In this document: positions 11,695-23,867 of the stretch, piece after piece | How positions within the stretch are numbered: the stretch's first letter is position 1 | How the letters are laid out: the number at the start of each line of letters is the position of its first letter | DNA from: Xiphydria camelus | Taxonomy: Eukaryota > Arthropoda > Insecta > Hymenoptera > Xiphydriidae | Length of the DNA stretch: 64,000 nucleotides | Direction: 5' to 3' | NCBI GenBank assembly: GCA_963678675.1 | Contig: OY783194.1 | Coordinates: forward strand, 11,438,607-11,502,606 | The notes under the pieces: model-generated | The model's database searches: none | What the model was told of the DNA's origin: nothing | The model's input: the letters and a program-made list of their open reading frames with translations, nothing else | Program-made: the position numbers and the translations under genes

Positions 11695-11830
11695 ACTCTT
11701 GGCTTCCGGGTGGTAACCACGTCCAACATTATAAATTTGCCGACGTTTCACAAACATTGCAGTTTGCTTCATCAGCGCTGGTGACCTTTGAATACTGAGA
11801 CGTCCTATACTGGGCGCTCCATTTTTATAC
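11695..11830 (-). repeat. Inverted terminal repeat (pLTR) of Penelope-like element A
   Basis: The reverse complement of this block matches the 3' repeat of PLE-B (30428-30496 continued at 31069-31125). It lies just upstream of PLE-A coding remains in opposite orientation, an arrangement known for Penelope-like elements. It holds a hammerhead-like core described separately. Left of it (11640-11694) is a stray end, AACGTG before TTAA, that looks like half a piggyBac-type MITE. Confidence 0.65.
11742..11804 (-). ncRNA. Possible hammerhead ribozyme core in the PLE repeat
   Basis: Read on the minus strand, GACGTC (11804-11799) is followed by CTGATGA (11775-11769), a hairpin GCAAAC/GTTTGT, then GAAA and CGTC (ending 11742). 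CTGATGA, GAAA and a GUC site flanked by GACG/CGTC pairing are hammerhead features, and hammerheads are known in Penelope-like repeats. I could not find a convincing stem I between the GUC and CTGATGA, so the motif may be degraded. Confidence 0.4.
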
Positions 11831-11831
11831 G

Positions 11832-12759
11832 AAGATTAACAGAGTACTACGAAGATACAACATACGGACCATCTTCAAACCCATGAGAAAGATTTCCCAG
11901 ATCCTGGAATCCCTTAACCCTCCGTTAGTCGCGCGTTTATCACATTGATACATGTGTGTGTGGCTTTGCTTTACGCAGATTTCTTAGAAATGCAAAAACT
12001 TACGATATTGAAATTCTTAGTAGTTGTCTGCAGATGTGTTTCAAACAACTTCGTGGAATTACAAGCCCCGCCCATCAGCGACAGAGCCTCTAGCTACCTA
12101 AAAGGGACGAGTGGTGGTAGTATTTGTATCAGTTTGATACACGTGCGACTCAATGTGTTTGTTTTGTGGAATCAGTTTCAGTTACGTTCATTGCGACCTA
12201 GGTAGTTAAAACAAATTTGTGAAGCTTTTAGACAGTGGTTTGTGTGTGTTTTTTAATTGAACTGAATATTACAGTTTAACACGTTGAATGCCAAGCCAGT
12301 TTTACAGTGATTGCCCATGGCGCCACGATGAATTTTCTATTATGCGATACATAGGTATAATTTCCTTCAGTGTGTATAATTATAAATGTAATTATTTGTA
12401 ATATATACAGTTTGATAAGTATGCTTGAATTTTTTTATTACAGTACACATTTTGAATCATTAGAATGTTTCTTTTCAGGAAAATGCACCGCCTTTTAAGA
12501 TGTATCAATTTGATACAAGCGCGACTACCTGTGTTACATATACCCGCGCGCCTAACTGAGGATTAAGGACAAGATCCCACTGGTATCTTCAGGAATATAC
12601 AGCATCCCCTGTACTTGCAGTAAAATATACATAAGAGTGACCGAGAGGAAAATCTATACTAGAAAGAAAGAGCATGAAAGGTTCCACTAGACTGAAGCAG
12701 GCTTTCATATCGGCAATAGTAGAGCATTGGCTAGTGACTGGCCACCATATGCACCTATA
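11832..12759 (+). pseudogene. PLE-A C-terminal coding region with GIY-YIG remains
   Basis: The segment 11832-11913 encodes INRVLRRYNIRTIFKPMRK, the linker after the reverse transcriptase. The frame continues across the MITE at 12567 and reaches SGIYSIPCTCSKIYIR, the start of the GIY-YIG endonuclease with its cysteine pair (final G replaced by R). An in-frame TAG follows near 12687, and the domain end (SAIAEH-like) is frameshifted. Inactive. Confidence 0.8.
11918..12562. mobile_element. piggyBac-type MITE in PLE-A
   Basis: It is 645 bp, flanked by TTAA (11914-11917, 12563-12566). Imperfect TIRs begin CCCTCCGTTAGTCGCGCG on the left and TCCTCAGTTAGGCGCGCG on the right. PLE-B at 30026-30045 (GAATCCCCTAAGGACAAG) shows the uninterrupted site. 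Inside are copies of TTTGATACA and a TTAACACGTTGAATGCC motif near 12278. No transposase. Confidence 0.85.
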
Positions 12760-12860
12760 TGCAGGGTCCGGCTGGGAGGTATGGTGTTTTTGAGACGACT
12801 ATTATGTGCGCCTTCAGGATAGTTGATATCAACTCGTTGCGGGATGCCATTTCAGTAGCC

Positions 12861-13018
12861 ATGGAGCCGTGGTCTGTGGCACAGCGTGTGTTTATTTACA
12901 ACACTTTCATTGAAACTGGTTGTTCTGTGGTGCTCACACAGCGACGATTTCGGAACCATTTTAATGTTGGTCGGCATGGTCGCGTTCCAAAACGGGATAC
13001 CATTATAAAGTAGGTAAA
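12861..13018 (+). pseudogene. mariner-like transposase, N-terminal part (DUF4817-type)
   Basis: From the ATG at 12861 the frame reads MEPWSVAQRVFIYNTFIETG, then LTQRRFRNHFNVGRHGRVPK, the helix-turn-helix domain of this family. A TAG at about 13011 replaces an expected tryptophan codon. The gene breaks at 13019, where the DDE/SWIM transposon begins. The rest of the protein resumes beyond 18532 and, intact in order, at 21294. Confidence 0.85.
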
Positions 13019-13938
13019 CAAAGCCTATAGCAGGATAAGCATGGTCAATCTGCCTTGGAATGAAATCTTTTCATAAATAAGAGTCCTTTGAACATCTCGT
13101 TGAAAAAAAAATTTGACCAAAATTTCAGCTCCCCACCTCAAGCAGTTCCTGAGAAATTGTGAAAAACGTGATTTTTGATTTATTATTTTTCTCTCGGCCG
13201 CTATTGCAGATACTCTTACAAAAAAAAAATGTGGTTGCAAAGTATGTCAAACCGTACTTGAAAAAATATTTGTTGACTTATCTCGCGCTACGAAAAAACG
13301 TCACCGCCAAAAAATTTGAGAATGTGTATTTCATCAAAATACACCTCTTCAAATTTTTTCAGAATTTTTAAAAATACACTTTTTGAGAAAAAACGAAAAA
13401 TCGCCTTTTTCGGCTTTTTTTTTTGAGGTTTCACTTCTTTATATGGGATATTTTTATTTTCTCACAATATATCAAATGGAACATGGAACACCTCTGAAGG
13501 TTTCTATTATATTCTGCCGTAGTTTGTAGCGTGGTTAATAGATGGCGCCATGTGAATCGTATATATTATATACATTTCAGTAAGGCCACATATATTGTTC
13601 CTCTTTTCGCTTAAATAACCTTAACCTTATCTAACCTTAATAAAAATGGTATCGATATAATAAATATGAGTAACAATTAGGTTCCTTATATTCGCCCCTG
13701 CCATTTAGCGGTGTTTGATTGAAGCTTGTTCTCAATTGTTAGTTTTGTCTTATTCCGACAGATGGCTGCATTGTGCATACATTCTAACTCCTAGAGATAA
13801 AGTATAATGATGTTAATGATTGTAGCAATAAAAACAGCTAGTCAAACGGTTTTTTAATAAAAGTAATTATTTATATTTTCTGTGAAAAAGTAGTGAATAG
13901 TTTACAAAATCGAATATGGTAAATACATAACTGAGAGA

Positions 13939-15817
13939 CTAATCTTCGTCACTATCCTCTTCGATGATTGGTTCAACTTGCTCGACATCAAAAATCTTCG
14001 TTAGTATCTCTGCTGGTCTAATGATTGATGATAAATATCTGGCACATGACAAGTAGTAAATAACGGAAGCTAGATGTGAACAACAACCAATTGTTCTTAA
14101 TCCATTAGGACAGTCACATGTGTGTACCGTAAAATTCCAGCACGACCAATAGAATTCGGTTTGTACTCTATGTAGCACTTATATGACTTTCTATTTACAT
14201 GTCGTGACCTGACTTCGAACTTAACTATATTTGGTTGCTCTATCACATAATTAACATTAATATTACCATCATCGTCCATCATTTCTGCTAGATAGGATAT
14301 TGTTTGAGAAAGTTGGTAAGAGCCGGTAAAAAAGAACTTCAATTCCTGTTCTGTGATTAAATGTTTCCTGTTTTCTGTTTAAATCAGCCGATTTTAACAA
14401 CTCGAAGGTCTTTTTCCTCCTACTCCATTTTGCGTCCATCACTTCGATAGCTAACGTATTTTTAACAGCTTTTCTAGAGTTTATCTGATGTACAATTTCT
14501 CGAAATAAACCTTTATCTGAATTCAATCGGCGACCAAAGAGATTATTTATAAAGCAAGCTATTTTTACATACGACGTAATTCTTGGAATTAATTTGTTGT
14601 CGAGCTGATGATGGTGAAGTTTAAACTTCTTGCCAATGATTCCATGAACAGCTTCTACAACCGATCGCAATTTTGTGACTAAACGTAACTCGTTAGATTC
14701 TTTAGTAGTTAGCTGGGGTCGTTTGCCTTTTAATGCCGGCATAAGGACATGAAATCCTTCACTTTGAAGACATTCTATCACATCTCTGAAGCCTCTGTCG
14801 ACTATAAATACATCTCCTTTTTTTAAGAAGTTACGTAAGCCATTAGGATCGGACATAACTATTTTCATAATTTTTGCGTCGTTCTGAGTGGCATAATAAG
14901 GACCAGGCATATCGATAATGAAGCCATCAGTGGTGCAAACAGTAAACGGCTTACACAAGGGTACATTCTTTTGACAAGAATAAGATTTTCTTTGGTAGGA
15001 ATTGTTTTTGCTTTTCTCGTGACGAATATAAGTTCCATCGCATATTATGATTAACTTGTTTTCGAAATTATGTAATTCTTTAACGTAAGGAGGAGATGTG
15101 TGATTTCTTATGAGTTCATCTCTAGAACAAGCATTAATCCCAAAATGTGCTGGTAATACATCCTCCTCGAATGACTTTATTATTGATTCGCAAAAATTGG
15201 ATACTACTTGCTCGTGCTGAAGACCGAGAATAGAAGCAATTATTTGGTTAGAAGTACCAATCCTCATTTTAAATAAAAATACAACTAAAGCCTGTGTGAC
15301 AGTCCGCCCACTTGAATCTCTCATTGATGTTAACATTTCTCGAAGTTGTATTACATTTTCCCATGAGAGGCTAGTAAATGCCTTGACCCGTTCATCTGAC
15401 AATGTAAAATCGCCTATTTTATCGTGAAGACTTGAATCACATTTAACAGACAGATTTTCCAAAAGTATATGAACTTCCGATTTTTCTAATACACTTGTGT
15501 TTGAAAACACTCGAAGATTTTCAAGCTCTTCAGTATAAAACCGAGACTTGAATAAGTGCTTTTTGGGCAACATCTATTTCCTTTCGGAATGAAAATACGC
15601 TTTGTAATAAAAGCTTGCATCCGAGCATCAAAAAAAGTACTATTACATATTTACTTGAAGAGTAGCAAATACAGCACTTAGAATGTGATGACATAACTCG
15701 GTTGAAAGCCATTTCCACAATTTCTGGCGTAACTTTCGTAGCACTAAAGTAACTTGGATCTTGCATCGAGTCTTGCGATGATGACGGCGTTGACGATTGA
15801 TTTGATTGTTGGGACAA
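13939..15817 (-). pseudogene. DDE transposase with SWIM zinc finger, copy 1
   Basis: The core frame 15573-14269 (434 residues from an ATG) is uninterrupted. It has a helix-turn-helix (residues about 90-132), CDGTYIRH with D179, VDRGFRD with D259 and VVEAVHG with E307, a DDE triad like that of DDE_Tnp_4 enzymes. Frame changes near 15625 and 15560 cut off an upstream cysteine block (KCCICYSS). Others near 14390 and 14150 precede the C-terminal SWIM-like finger CDCPNGLRTIGCCSH at about 14120-14060. The tail ends DEDSDED-like at 13939. It reads as a gene inactivated by several small indels. Confidence 0.85.
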
Positions 15818-16105
15818 TTATACACAGCTTGATTGTGAACAGCTTGGTTCACCAGCGTCGGCATTCCCTTGGATATTTTGTTGAGGTCGATTCATTTTGC
15901 TTAAACATTTTGTTGTGAGTATGCGACACTTCGAACACAACACATCATCGATTTTAATGGTTTTTCCAAGTATTTCATTGAATCTGTCAGCATCTGATTT
16001 TATCGTGAACACTTTTTTTCGATCAGGCCCAAAGCGAATGTACATGTTGCATCTAACGCACCTTTTATTAAATATGCTTCTTTTATTTGTTTCTTCAGTT
16101 GACAT
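15818..16105 (-). pseudogene. N-terminal zinc-binding part of the DDE/SWIM transposase
   Basis: An ATG at 16105 opens a 95-residue frame with CVRCNMYIRFGP and VLCSKCRIL, two CxxC pairs about 40 residues apart. The stop at 15818-15820 (TAA) is in frame with the next open frame (15817 down to about 15640), so one nonsense codon separates the zinc domain from the serine-rich linker and the second cysteine block. Copy 2 has the same layout (CVGCKRFF, ICNACKLKV) with introns between blocks. Confidence 0.7.
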
Positions 16106-16930
16106 ATTGGCTGAGACAAAAAGCTAAAAAAATAAAGGTTCATTGTTATAAAAATAGGTCTTCACTCCAAAGGACACATACAATAGAAGTAGAAATAATC
16201 GCAAACTTACGAAGCGATATTTATTACATAATTAAAAAAAATAGATTTAAGTTTTACTACTTAAAAATAGTATATTAAAATTAACACCAATAATACATTA
16301 GATTTAAAATTAACTACTAATAAAATCGTCTCACTGATACGAAGATTATTTTTACCATGGCGGGATTCTCTGGGCCCACCAGTATTATAAAAAGATAATA
16401 TAGAAAAAATATTAAAAAATTTTGTTTAATAGAATTACTTACAAGGTCTGCAGAATCAGAAGAAAATAAACTTCAGGTCAGGTTAAGATTTCAGCCAAAA
16501 AAACTCTTCATTTGAACTCCCAGTACTTTACCGAAGAATAAAATCCAGACTGCGTAAATAAAAAGCCCAAACGGAAGCAGTAAAATCAAAGAATACGTTT
16601 CAATATAGCATTAAATTGAACAAAAAATATTAAATATACCTATTGACAGCACTAAATTATATGTGTGTGTGCATATTCAATAATAAAATCATAAGTACAA
16701 CGTTCAACTTAAAAACTATACAAGTATGCTATAAATAACAGTCTACTAGAAATCATCATCCTACCCTGACGCTACGTTTGAAACTTGAAAAGGGAGAATT
16801 TCTCTAAAGAGAAAATATCAGTACTTACCATCTCTTATCAGAATCAGAAGCAAACAAAATTCCTGTCATGCTAGGTTCAATAGTAATCACTTGCACATTC
16901 AACTGTTACTCTCTTTACTATCGGTATGTA

Positions 16931-17142
16931 CACCCAGGGACACGGCATCTGTCGCTGGTGACTTTTTTTAAACGTTATTTTTAAACGTACTAACCAATGA
17001 ATAATTAATTCTCATGCGCTCATTAGCTACGGTGGCGTCTACTCTCGTTAATGAAAGCATGAGGATTATTAATTATTGGTTAGTACGTTTAAAAATGACG
17101 TTTAAAAAAAGTCATCAGCGACAGATGCCGTGTCCCCGGGTG
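16931..17142. mobile_element. TA-flanked MITE (CACCCAGG ends), copied at 19692-19903
   Basis: It is flanked by TA (16929-16930, 17143-17144), with about 90-bp arms beginning CACCCAGGGACACGGCATCT and a short spacer. It is 212 bp, non-coding and inserted inside DDE/SWIM copy 1. The second copy arises only from the tandem duplication. Confidence 0.85.
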
Positions 17143-17712
17143 TACATATGTAAAAGAATAAGTAGAACTCAGCTGAGGAAGTGAGGTTTTTATCGTTTCT
17201 TTCAATAGTTTGGGAATGAAACACGGAAAACCTCTGTATTCGTTGATACGATGTTATTTTGATTTTTATTATCATACTAACTGTTCCCGTGCAATTAAAA
17301 TCACGCGGAACTATATACAATGCAGCCATCTGTCGAAATAAAAGAAAACTAACAATAATTGAGAACAAGCTTCAATCAAACATAGCTAGATGGCAGGGCC
17401 GAATATAAGGTACCTAATTGTTACTCATAATTATTTAATTTAAAAAAGCTGGATCGAAGAAAAAGTAATTTTCGTTAATTCTTTACAGAAGCATAATTAT
17501 ATCGATACCATTTTTATTAAGGTTAGATACATTATTTAAGCGAAAAGAGGAACAATATATGTGGCCTTACTGAAATGTATATAATATATACGATTCACGT
17601 GGCGCCATCTATTATAACCATGCTACAAACTGCGGAAGAATATAATAGAAACCTTTTCAGAGGTGTTCCATGTTCCATTTGATATACTATGAGAAAATAA
17701 AAATATCCCATA

Positions 17713-18062
17713 CCCCCCCCCCCCGTATGTCTCACTCTGTATTGGCCAGTTTGAAGTTACCTTGGGGGAGGCTTGGTCGGTACTTGAGTCATTTAATACC
17801 GGTAGAAGTCGAGTCGGTAGTTAGAGTTGGTGTCAATTCGTGAGATCGAAGCGTCTAACCTCGAAATTATGAATTTGTGAATAATGGAAATTACTCACCA
17901 TTATTCACAAATTCATAATTTCGAGGTTAGACGCTTCGATCTCCCGAATTGACACCAACTCTAACTACCGACTCGACTTCTACCGGTATTAAATGACTCG
18001 AGTACCGACCAAGCCTGCCCGAAGGTAACTTCAAACTAGCCAATATAGAGTGGGACATAAGG
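17713..18062. mobile_element. Fold-back MITE in the right arm, copied at 20474-20823
   Basis: It is a 350-bp near-palindrome with TA duplicated at its ends. The other arm of the same transposon (about 13440-13455) lacks it and shows the empty site. The ends read like the CAGTATGTCC family (CTTATGTCCCACTCT) and the core carries CGAGGTTAGACGCTTCG. A 12-C run marks its left end. Confidence 0.85.
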
Positions 18063-18532
18063 TATAAAGAAGTGAAACCTCAAAAAAAGCGAAAAAGACG
18101 ATTTTTCGTTTTCTCTCAAAAAGTGTATTTTTAAAAATTCCGAAAAAATTTGAAGAGGTGTATTTTGATGAAATACACATTCTCAAATTTTTTGGCGGTG
18201 ACGTTTTCTCGTAAACGCGAGAAAAAAAATTTTGAAAATTTTAGGAATTTTTTAAAAATCGGGAAAAGCGCGAGATAAGTCAACAAGTATTTTTTAAGTA
18301 CAGTTTGACTTACTTTGCAGCCACATTTTTTTTGTAAGAGTATCTGCAATAGCGGCCGAGAGAAAAATAATAAATAAAAAATCACGTTTCACACGATTTC
18401 TCAGGAACTGCTTGAGGTGGGGAGCTGAAATTTTGGTCAAATTTTTTTTTCAAAGAGATGTTCAAAGAAATCTTATTTACGAAAAGACTTCATTCCAAGG
18501 CAGATTGACCATGCTATCCTGCTACAGCCTTT

Positions 18533-19246
18533 CAAAGAACAGGATCCTTGAGACCAGGGATTGCACGGGGAGGAGATCGAATTGTACGAACCCCGGAAAA
18601 CATTGAAAGGGTGCGACAAGCATTGGAAAACAGCCCTCGTCGTTCAGCGGTAGCAAGCGTGACGCTCGCGCTCTTAGAATGTCAGACAAGTTACTTCGCA
18701 GAATTTTACACTTGGACTTTCATTTCCATCCACATAAAATTATGATTGTCCAAATGTTGCATCAAAATGACTTTGTGAGATGACATAGATTCGCAGAAAG
18801 GATGTTGGAATTGCTGGCCGAAAACAACGTTTTGTTCATGAGTGACGAGGCCCATTTTCATTTATCGGGGATGGTAAACAAACAGAATTTTTAATACTGG
18901 GCATCCGAAAACCCGCAAGAACAGCATTAACAACTTCTGCACTCCCAGAGAGTAACTTTTTGGTGTGGCATATCTCGAACGTGCATTGTTGGGCCATATT
19001 TTTCTCGTGAAAATGGACGAACTGTATCTGTTAACACAAATGGCTATCTCGCCATGTTGCGTGATTATTTCCAAAACTAAGAAGATGACGCATTAACCTC
19101 AACACAGTTTGGTTCCAATAAGATGGGGCGACTTGCCATACGTTAAGGGCAACAATGAACTTTTTAAGGGAACACTTCCCTGGATACCTGATTTCGTTGC
19201 GTGGGGATTTGAAATGGTCTCCTCGGTCACCTGACCTGTCACCTTC
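18533..19246 (+). pseudogene. mariner-like transposase, duplicated middle part
   Basis: After the DDE/SWIM right end the mariner gene resumes with FQRTGSLRPG and VRTPENIERVRQALENSPRR. It runs through catalytic-type blocks in shifting frames (FMSDEAHFHLSG, VNKQNFRYWA) and stops at the duplication border. Several in-frame stops and frameshifts. It duplicates 21294-22006. Confidence 0.8.
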
Positions 19247-22007
19247 AGATTTCAGCCAAAAAAACTCTTCATTTGAACTCCCAGTACTTTACCGAAGAAT
19301 AAAATCCAGACTGCGTAAATAAAAAGCCCAAACGGAAGCAGTAAAATCAAAGAATACGTTTCAATATAGCATTAAATTGAACAAAAAATATTAAATATAC
19401 CTATTGACAGCACTAAATTATATGTGTGTGTGCATATTCAATAATAAAATCATAAGTACAACGTTCAACTTAAAAACTATACAAGTATGCTATAAATAAC
19501 AGTCTACTAGAAATCATCATCCTACCCTGACGCTACGTTTGAAACTTGAAAAGGGAGAATTTCTCTAAAGAGAAAATATCAGTACTTACCATCTCTTATC
19601 AGAATCAGAAGCAAACAAAATTCCTGTCATGCTAGGTTCAATAGTAATCACTTGCACATTCAACTGTTACTCTCTTTACTATCGGTATGTACACCCAGGG
19701 ACACGGCATCTGTCGCTGGTGACTTTTTTTAAACGTTATTTTTAAACGTACTAACCAATGAATAATTAATTCTCATGCGCTCATTAGCTACGGTGGCGTC
19801 TACTCTCGTTAATGAAAGCATGAGGATTATTAATTATTGGTTAGTACGTTTAAAAATGACGTTTAAAAAAAGTCATCAGCGACAGATGCCGTGTCCCCGG
19901 GTGTACATATGTAAAAGAATAAGTAGAACTCAGCTGAGGAAGTGAGGTTTTTATCGTTTCTTTCAATAGTTTGGGAATGAAACACGGAAAACCTCTGTAT
20001 TCGTTGATACGATGTTATTTTGATTTTTATTATCATACTAACTGTTCCCGTGCAATTAAAATCACGCGGAACTATATACAATGCAGCCATCTGTCGAAAT
20101 AAAAGAAAACTAACAATAATTGAGAACAAGCTTCAATCAAACATAGCTAGATGGCAGGGCCGAATATAAGGTACCTAATTGTTACTCATAATTATTTAAT
20201 TTAAAAAAGCTGGATCGAAGAAAAAGTAATTTTCGTTAATTCTTTACAGAAGCATAATTATATCGATACCATTTTTATTAAGGTTAGATACATTATTTAA
20301 GCGAAAAGAGGAACAATATATGTGGCCTTACTGAAATGTATATAATATATACGATTCACGTGGCGCCATCTATTATAACCATGCTACAAACTGCGGAAGA
20401 ATATAATAGAAACCTTTTCAGAGGTGTTCCATGTTCCATTTGATATACTATGAGAAAATAAAAATATCCCATACCCCCCCCCCCCGTATGTCTCACTCTG
20501 TATTGGCCAGTTTGAAGTTACCTTGGGGGAGGCTTGGTCGGTACTTGAGTCATTTAATACCGGTAGAAGTCGAGTCGGTAGTTAGAGTTGGTGTCAATTC
20601 GTGAGATCGAAGCGTCTAACCTCGAAATTATGAATTTGTGAATAATGGAAATTACTCACCATTATTCACAAATTCATAATTTCGAGGTTAGACGCTTCGA
20701 TCTCCCGAATTGACACCAACTCTAACTACCGACTCGACTTCTACCGGTATTAAATGACTCGAGTACCGACCAAGCCTGCCCGAAGGTAACTTCAAACTAG
20801 CCAATATAGAGTGGGACATAAGGTATAAAGAAGTGAAACCTCAAAAAAAGCGAAAAAGACGATTTTTCGTTTTCTCTCAAAAAGTGTATTTTTAAAAATT
20901 CCGAAAAAATTTGAAGAGGTGTATTTTGATGAAATACACATTCTCAAATTTTTTGGCGGTGACGTTTTCTCGTAAACGCGAGAAAAAAAATTTTGAAAAT
21001 TTTAGGAATTTTTTAAAAATCGGGAAAAGCGCGAGATAAGTCAACAAGTATTTTTTAAGTACAGTTTGACTTACTTTGCAGCCACATTTTTTTTGTAAGA
21101 GTATCTGCAATAGCGGCCGAGAGAAAAATAATAAATAAAAAATCACGTTTCACACGATTTCTCAGGAACTGCTTGAGGTGGGGAGCTGAAATTTTGGTCA
21201 AATTTTTTTTTCAAAGAGATGTTCAAAGAAATCTTATTTACGAAAAGACTTCATTCCAAGGCAGATTGACCATGCTATCCTGCTACAGCCTTTCAAAGAA
21301 CAGGATCCTTGAGACCAGGGATTGCACGGGGAGGAGATCGAATTGTACGAACCCCGGAAAACATTGAAAGGGTGCGACAAGCATTGGAAAACAGCCCTCG
21401 TCGTTCAGCGGTAGCAAGCGTGACGCTCGCGCTCTTAGAATGTCAGACAAGTTACTTCGCAGAATTTTACACTTGGACTTTCATTTCCATCCACATAAAA
21501 TTATGATTGTCCAAATGTTGCATCAAAATGACTTTGTGAGATGACATAGATTCGCAGAAAGGATGTTGGAATTGCTGGCCGAAAACAACGTTTTGTTCAT
21601 GAGTGACGAGGCCCATTTTCATTTATCGGGGATGGTAAACAAACAGAATTTTTAATACTGGGCATCCGAAAACCCGCAAGAACAGCATTAACAACTTCTG
21701 CACTCCCAGAGAGTAACTTTTTGGTGTGGCATATCTCGAACGTGCATTGTTGGGCCATATTTTTCTCGTGAAAATGGACGAACTGTATCTGTTAACACAA
21801 ATGGCTATCTCGCCATGTTGCGTGATTATTTCCAAAACTAAGAAGATGACGCATTAACCTCAACACAGTTTGGTTCCAATAAGATGGGGCGACTTGCCAT
21901 ACGTTAAGGGCAACAATGAACTTTTTAAGGGAACACTTCCCTGGATACCTGATTTCGTTGCGTGGGGATTTGAAATGGTCTCCTCGGTCACCTGACCTGT
22001 CACCTTG
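19247..22007. repeat. 2761-bp tandem duplication, second unit
   Basis: An exact copy of 16486-19246 in the same orientation. It ends at 22006/22007, where the mariner transposase continues uninterrupted into its C-terminus. The true order of the mariner gene is therefore in this copy. Repeated features are the MITEs at 19692-19903 and 20474-20823 and a second DDE/SWIM right arm ending at 21293. Confidence 0.95.
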
Positions 22008-22215
22008 TGACTACTTTTTATGGGGCTACTTAAAATCGAAAGTTTACATAGACAGACCGCGAACTCTTGAGGATCTTTTCGAAACCATAACGCGCGAAAT
22101 TGAAACGATTTCTCGTGCCATACTCGAAAGGAGTATGGATGATTTTGCCATCCGTCTACAAGAATGCCTCGACAAAGACGGACACCACCTAACTGACGTA
22201 ATTTTTCGCAGCTGA
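21294..22215 (+). pseudogene. mariner-like transposase, middle and C-terminal part
   Basis: This is the continuation of the gene begun at 12861. It holds VRTPENIERVRQAL, MSDEAHFHLSG (first catalytic aspartate block), then SPRSPDLSPCDYFLWGYLKS (second block, 21980-22035) and an intact C-terminus ending VIFRS-stop at 22215. The last 200 bases are open; the middle is broken by shifts and stops. The block PCDYFLWGYLKS links it to the relics at 4073-4218 and 30700-30800. Confidence 0.85.
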
Positions 22216-22564
22216 ATATTATAGGTTCGTTCCAACTAACACGAGAACTGGTTCTGTTCTCGACGGAGTGTGCGCAGTTTGACCTAGCCGTTCCACCAAA
22301 CACGGAACTGATTCTGGAACGATTCCAAGGAGCGTTCTCCCTAACTGCGAACTGTAACAGAACTGGTTCTCGAACGGTAATTTCAGTCCCTAGTTCTGAG
22401 TTGGGACGATTTTCTAGTGTAGTAAGGCTAGGGGCGCGAGACGCACTCTATTTGAATCGGTGAGTCCAAGAACAGTACGAATGCATAAAGATAGTTTTGA
22501 GAAAAAATAAAAAACGGTGTTACGGTGTTGGCCATTATATAAAAGTTGTGATAGCTTTTTAGGT

Positions 22565-23282
22565 AAATGATAACTCTGTAAAAAAAGGCGACATGTTCAT
22601 TCAGTGCCAACAAAAATTGATACGTAAAATATTCCCCAAAAAAGATTTGAAATCAATTAAGATCGCCATGTTCAAGATTTATATATAAAAAGTAAAAGGC
22701 ATAATTTGAAAGGAAAATGATTGTAAATCAAGTTACTAAAAAATTCGTATAAAAAAACTTATAAACAAATTTTAATAAAAAAGAACTTGCCGCGTTTAAC
22801 TTTTCATATTTTGTCCACTATACCGAATAATTGGCAGTGCTTGGACGGTGCTAGAATGATTCATAAATTGCACTGCCGAAGTCAAATTCAGAGAAATTCA
22901 GAAAGCCCCCTGAGGGATTCAGGTCGCCTGATCGGTTTCCCGCGCGACATTCGGTATACTGGTGGTATCATATAAGAGTGTATGAATTTATTTAAAATCA
23001 TAAGTGCATAAACATGGAGTATAATTCTGTCTGAATTTTTTATTTTGAAGGAAAAAACGCGGCAAGTTCTTCTGTATTAAAATTTGTTTGTAAGTTTTTT
23101 TAGTCGAATTTTTTAGTAACTTGATTTACAATAATTTTCCTTTCAAATGATGCCTTTTACTTTTTATATATAAATCTTGAACATGGCGATCTTAATTGAT
23201 GTCAAATCTTGTTTGGGGAATATTTTACGTATCAATTTTTGTTGGCACTGAATGAACATGCCACCTTTTTCTTTAGAGAGAA
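22565..23282. repeat. Inverted repeat with 230-bp arms around a MITE
   Basis: Bases 22570-22800 (GACATGTTCATTCAGTGCC and on) return inverted at 23045-23275. Between them, 22816-22962 is a shortened CAGTATGTCC-family MITE (CACTATACCGAAT ... ATTCGGTATACTGG). Non-coding. Confidence 0.8.
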
Positions 23283-23377
23283 TCTGTTTTTGTGGGGGGA
23301 TTTCACTACTTTTTGGAATTTATTCATGAGGAGAATACGTACATGTAGAATAGCTTTTTATTACCACAAAATTAAAG

Positions 23378-23692
23378 TCTCTTTTACTACTTGGGTATGG
23401 CCCGTTTTTACCATCTCCATTTCCTCTTTCGTCATATTATACTACGAGCCAATTAATTATTATTCTCGTGATATTTTGAAAGGGATTTATAAACTAGAGA
23501 GCCCTTACATTTTTCACTTTGCCTTAGTATTTTGGAGAAATAAAACATACCGCTTTCGAATTTACAGGCCATCGGATTTTTCTTATATTTTGGTCGTCTA
23601 CAGAAATCCATGTAGACATTTTACCTTTAACTCTAAGTATACTCTTCCAATGACTGTGACGAATTGTTTCATCACATGTAAAGATACCTGTC
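23378..23692. repeat. Direct repeat D1, uninterrupted copy
   Basis: It matches 24922-25189 plus 27184-27232, where the CAGTATGTCC element 25190-27183 has been inserted. Shared text includes CTACTTGGGTATGGC at the start and GTGACGAATTGTTTCATCAC at the end. The open frame across it (23209-23706) resembles no protein. Confidence 0.8.
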
Positions 23693-23747
23693 AATTCGGG
23701 AGATAGAAGCATCTAACCTCGAAATCGTTAATTTGTAAATAATGATC

Positions 23748-23850
23748 TATCGAATGTATTAATCCCTATATTATCGACTTCTATCGAATGTATTAATCCC
23801 TATATTATCGACTTCTATCGAATGGTATTAATCCTTATATTATCGATTTC
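23748..23850. repeat. 34-bp tandem repeat, three units
   Basis: The unit starts TATCGAATGTATTAATCCCT and repeats three times with one or two differences. Confidence 0.9.
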
Positions 23851-23867
23851 TGCCCTACATAGCTTTA

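Larger units (their letters stand above)
13020..18532 (-). mobile_element. DDE/SWIM transposon with long TIRs, copy 1
   Basis: The arms 13020-13785 and about 17310-18532 are reverse complements (the right one holds a 350-bp MITE at 17713-18062). The ends read AAAGCCTATAGCAGG and, inverted, AAAGGCTGTAGCAGG. These resemble the ends of copy 2 at 52290-59052 (AAAGGGTATAGCCGG). The insertion splits a mariner-like transposase gene. I could not define a target duplication with certainty. Confidence 0.8.
16486..19246. repeat. 2761-bp tandem duplication, first unit
   Basis: Bases 16486-19246 are followed directly by the same 2761 bases at 19247-22007. Every line I compared is identical, including a run of 12 C. 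The unit runs from inside the DDE/SWIM transposon across its right end into the mariner transposase, so its borders coincide with no element end. It also carries the MITEs at 16931-17142 and 17713-18062. Confidence 0.95.

Noticed and set aside
21860..22303. 147-codon minus-strand frame
   Set aside because: Antisense of the conserved mariner-like C-terminus, which is the real coding strand.
23209..23706. 165-codon plus-strand frame
   Set aside because: Lies across an inverted-repeat arm and a direct repeat; the second repeat copy does not keep the frame.
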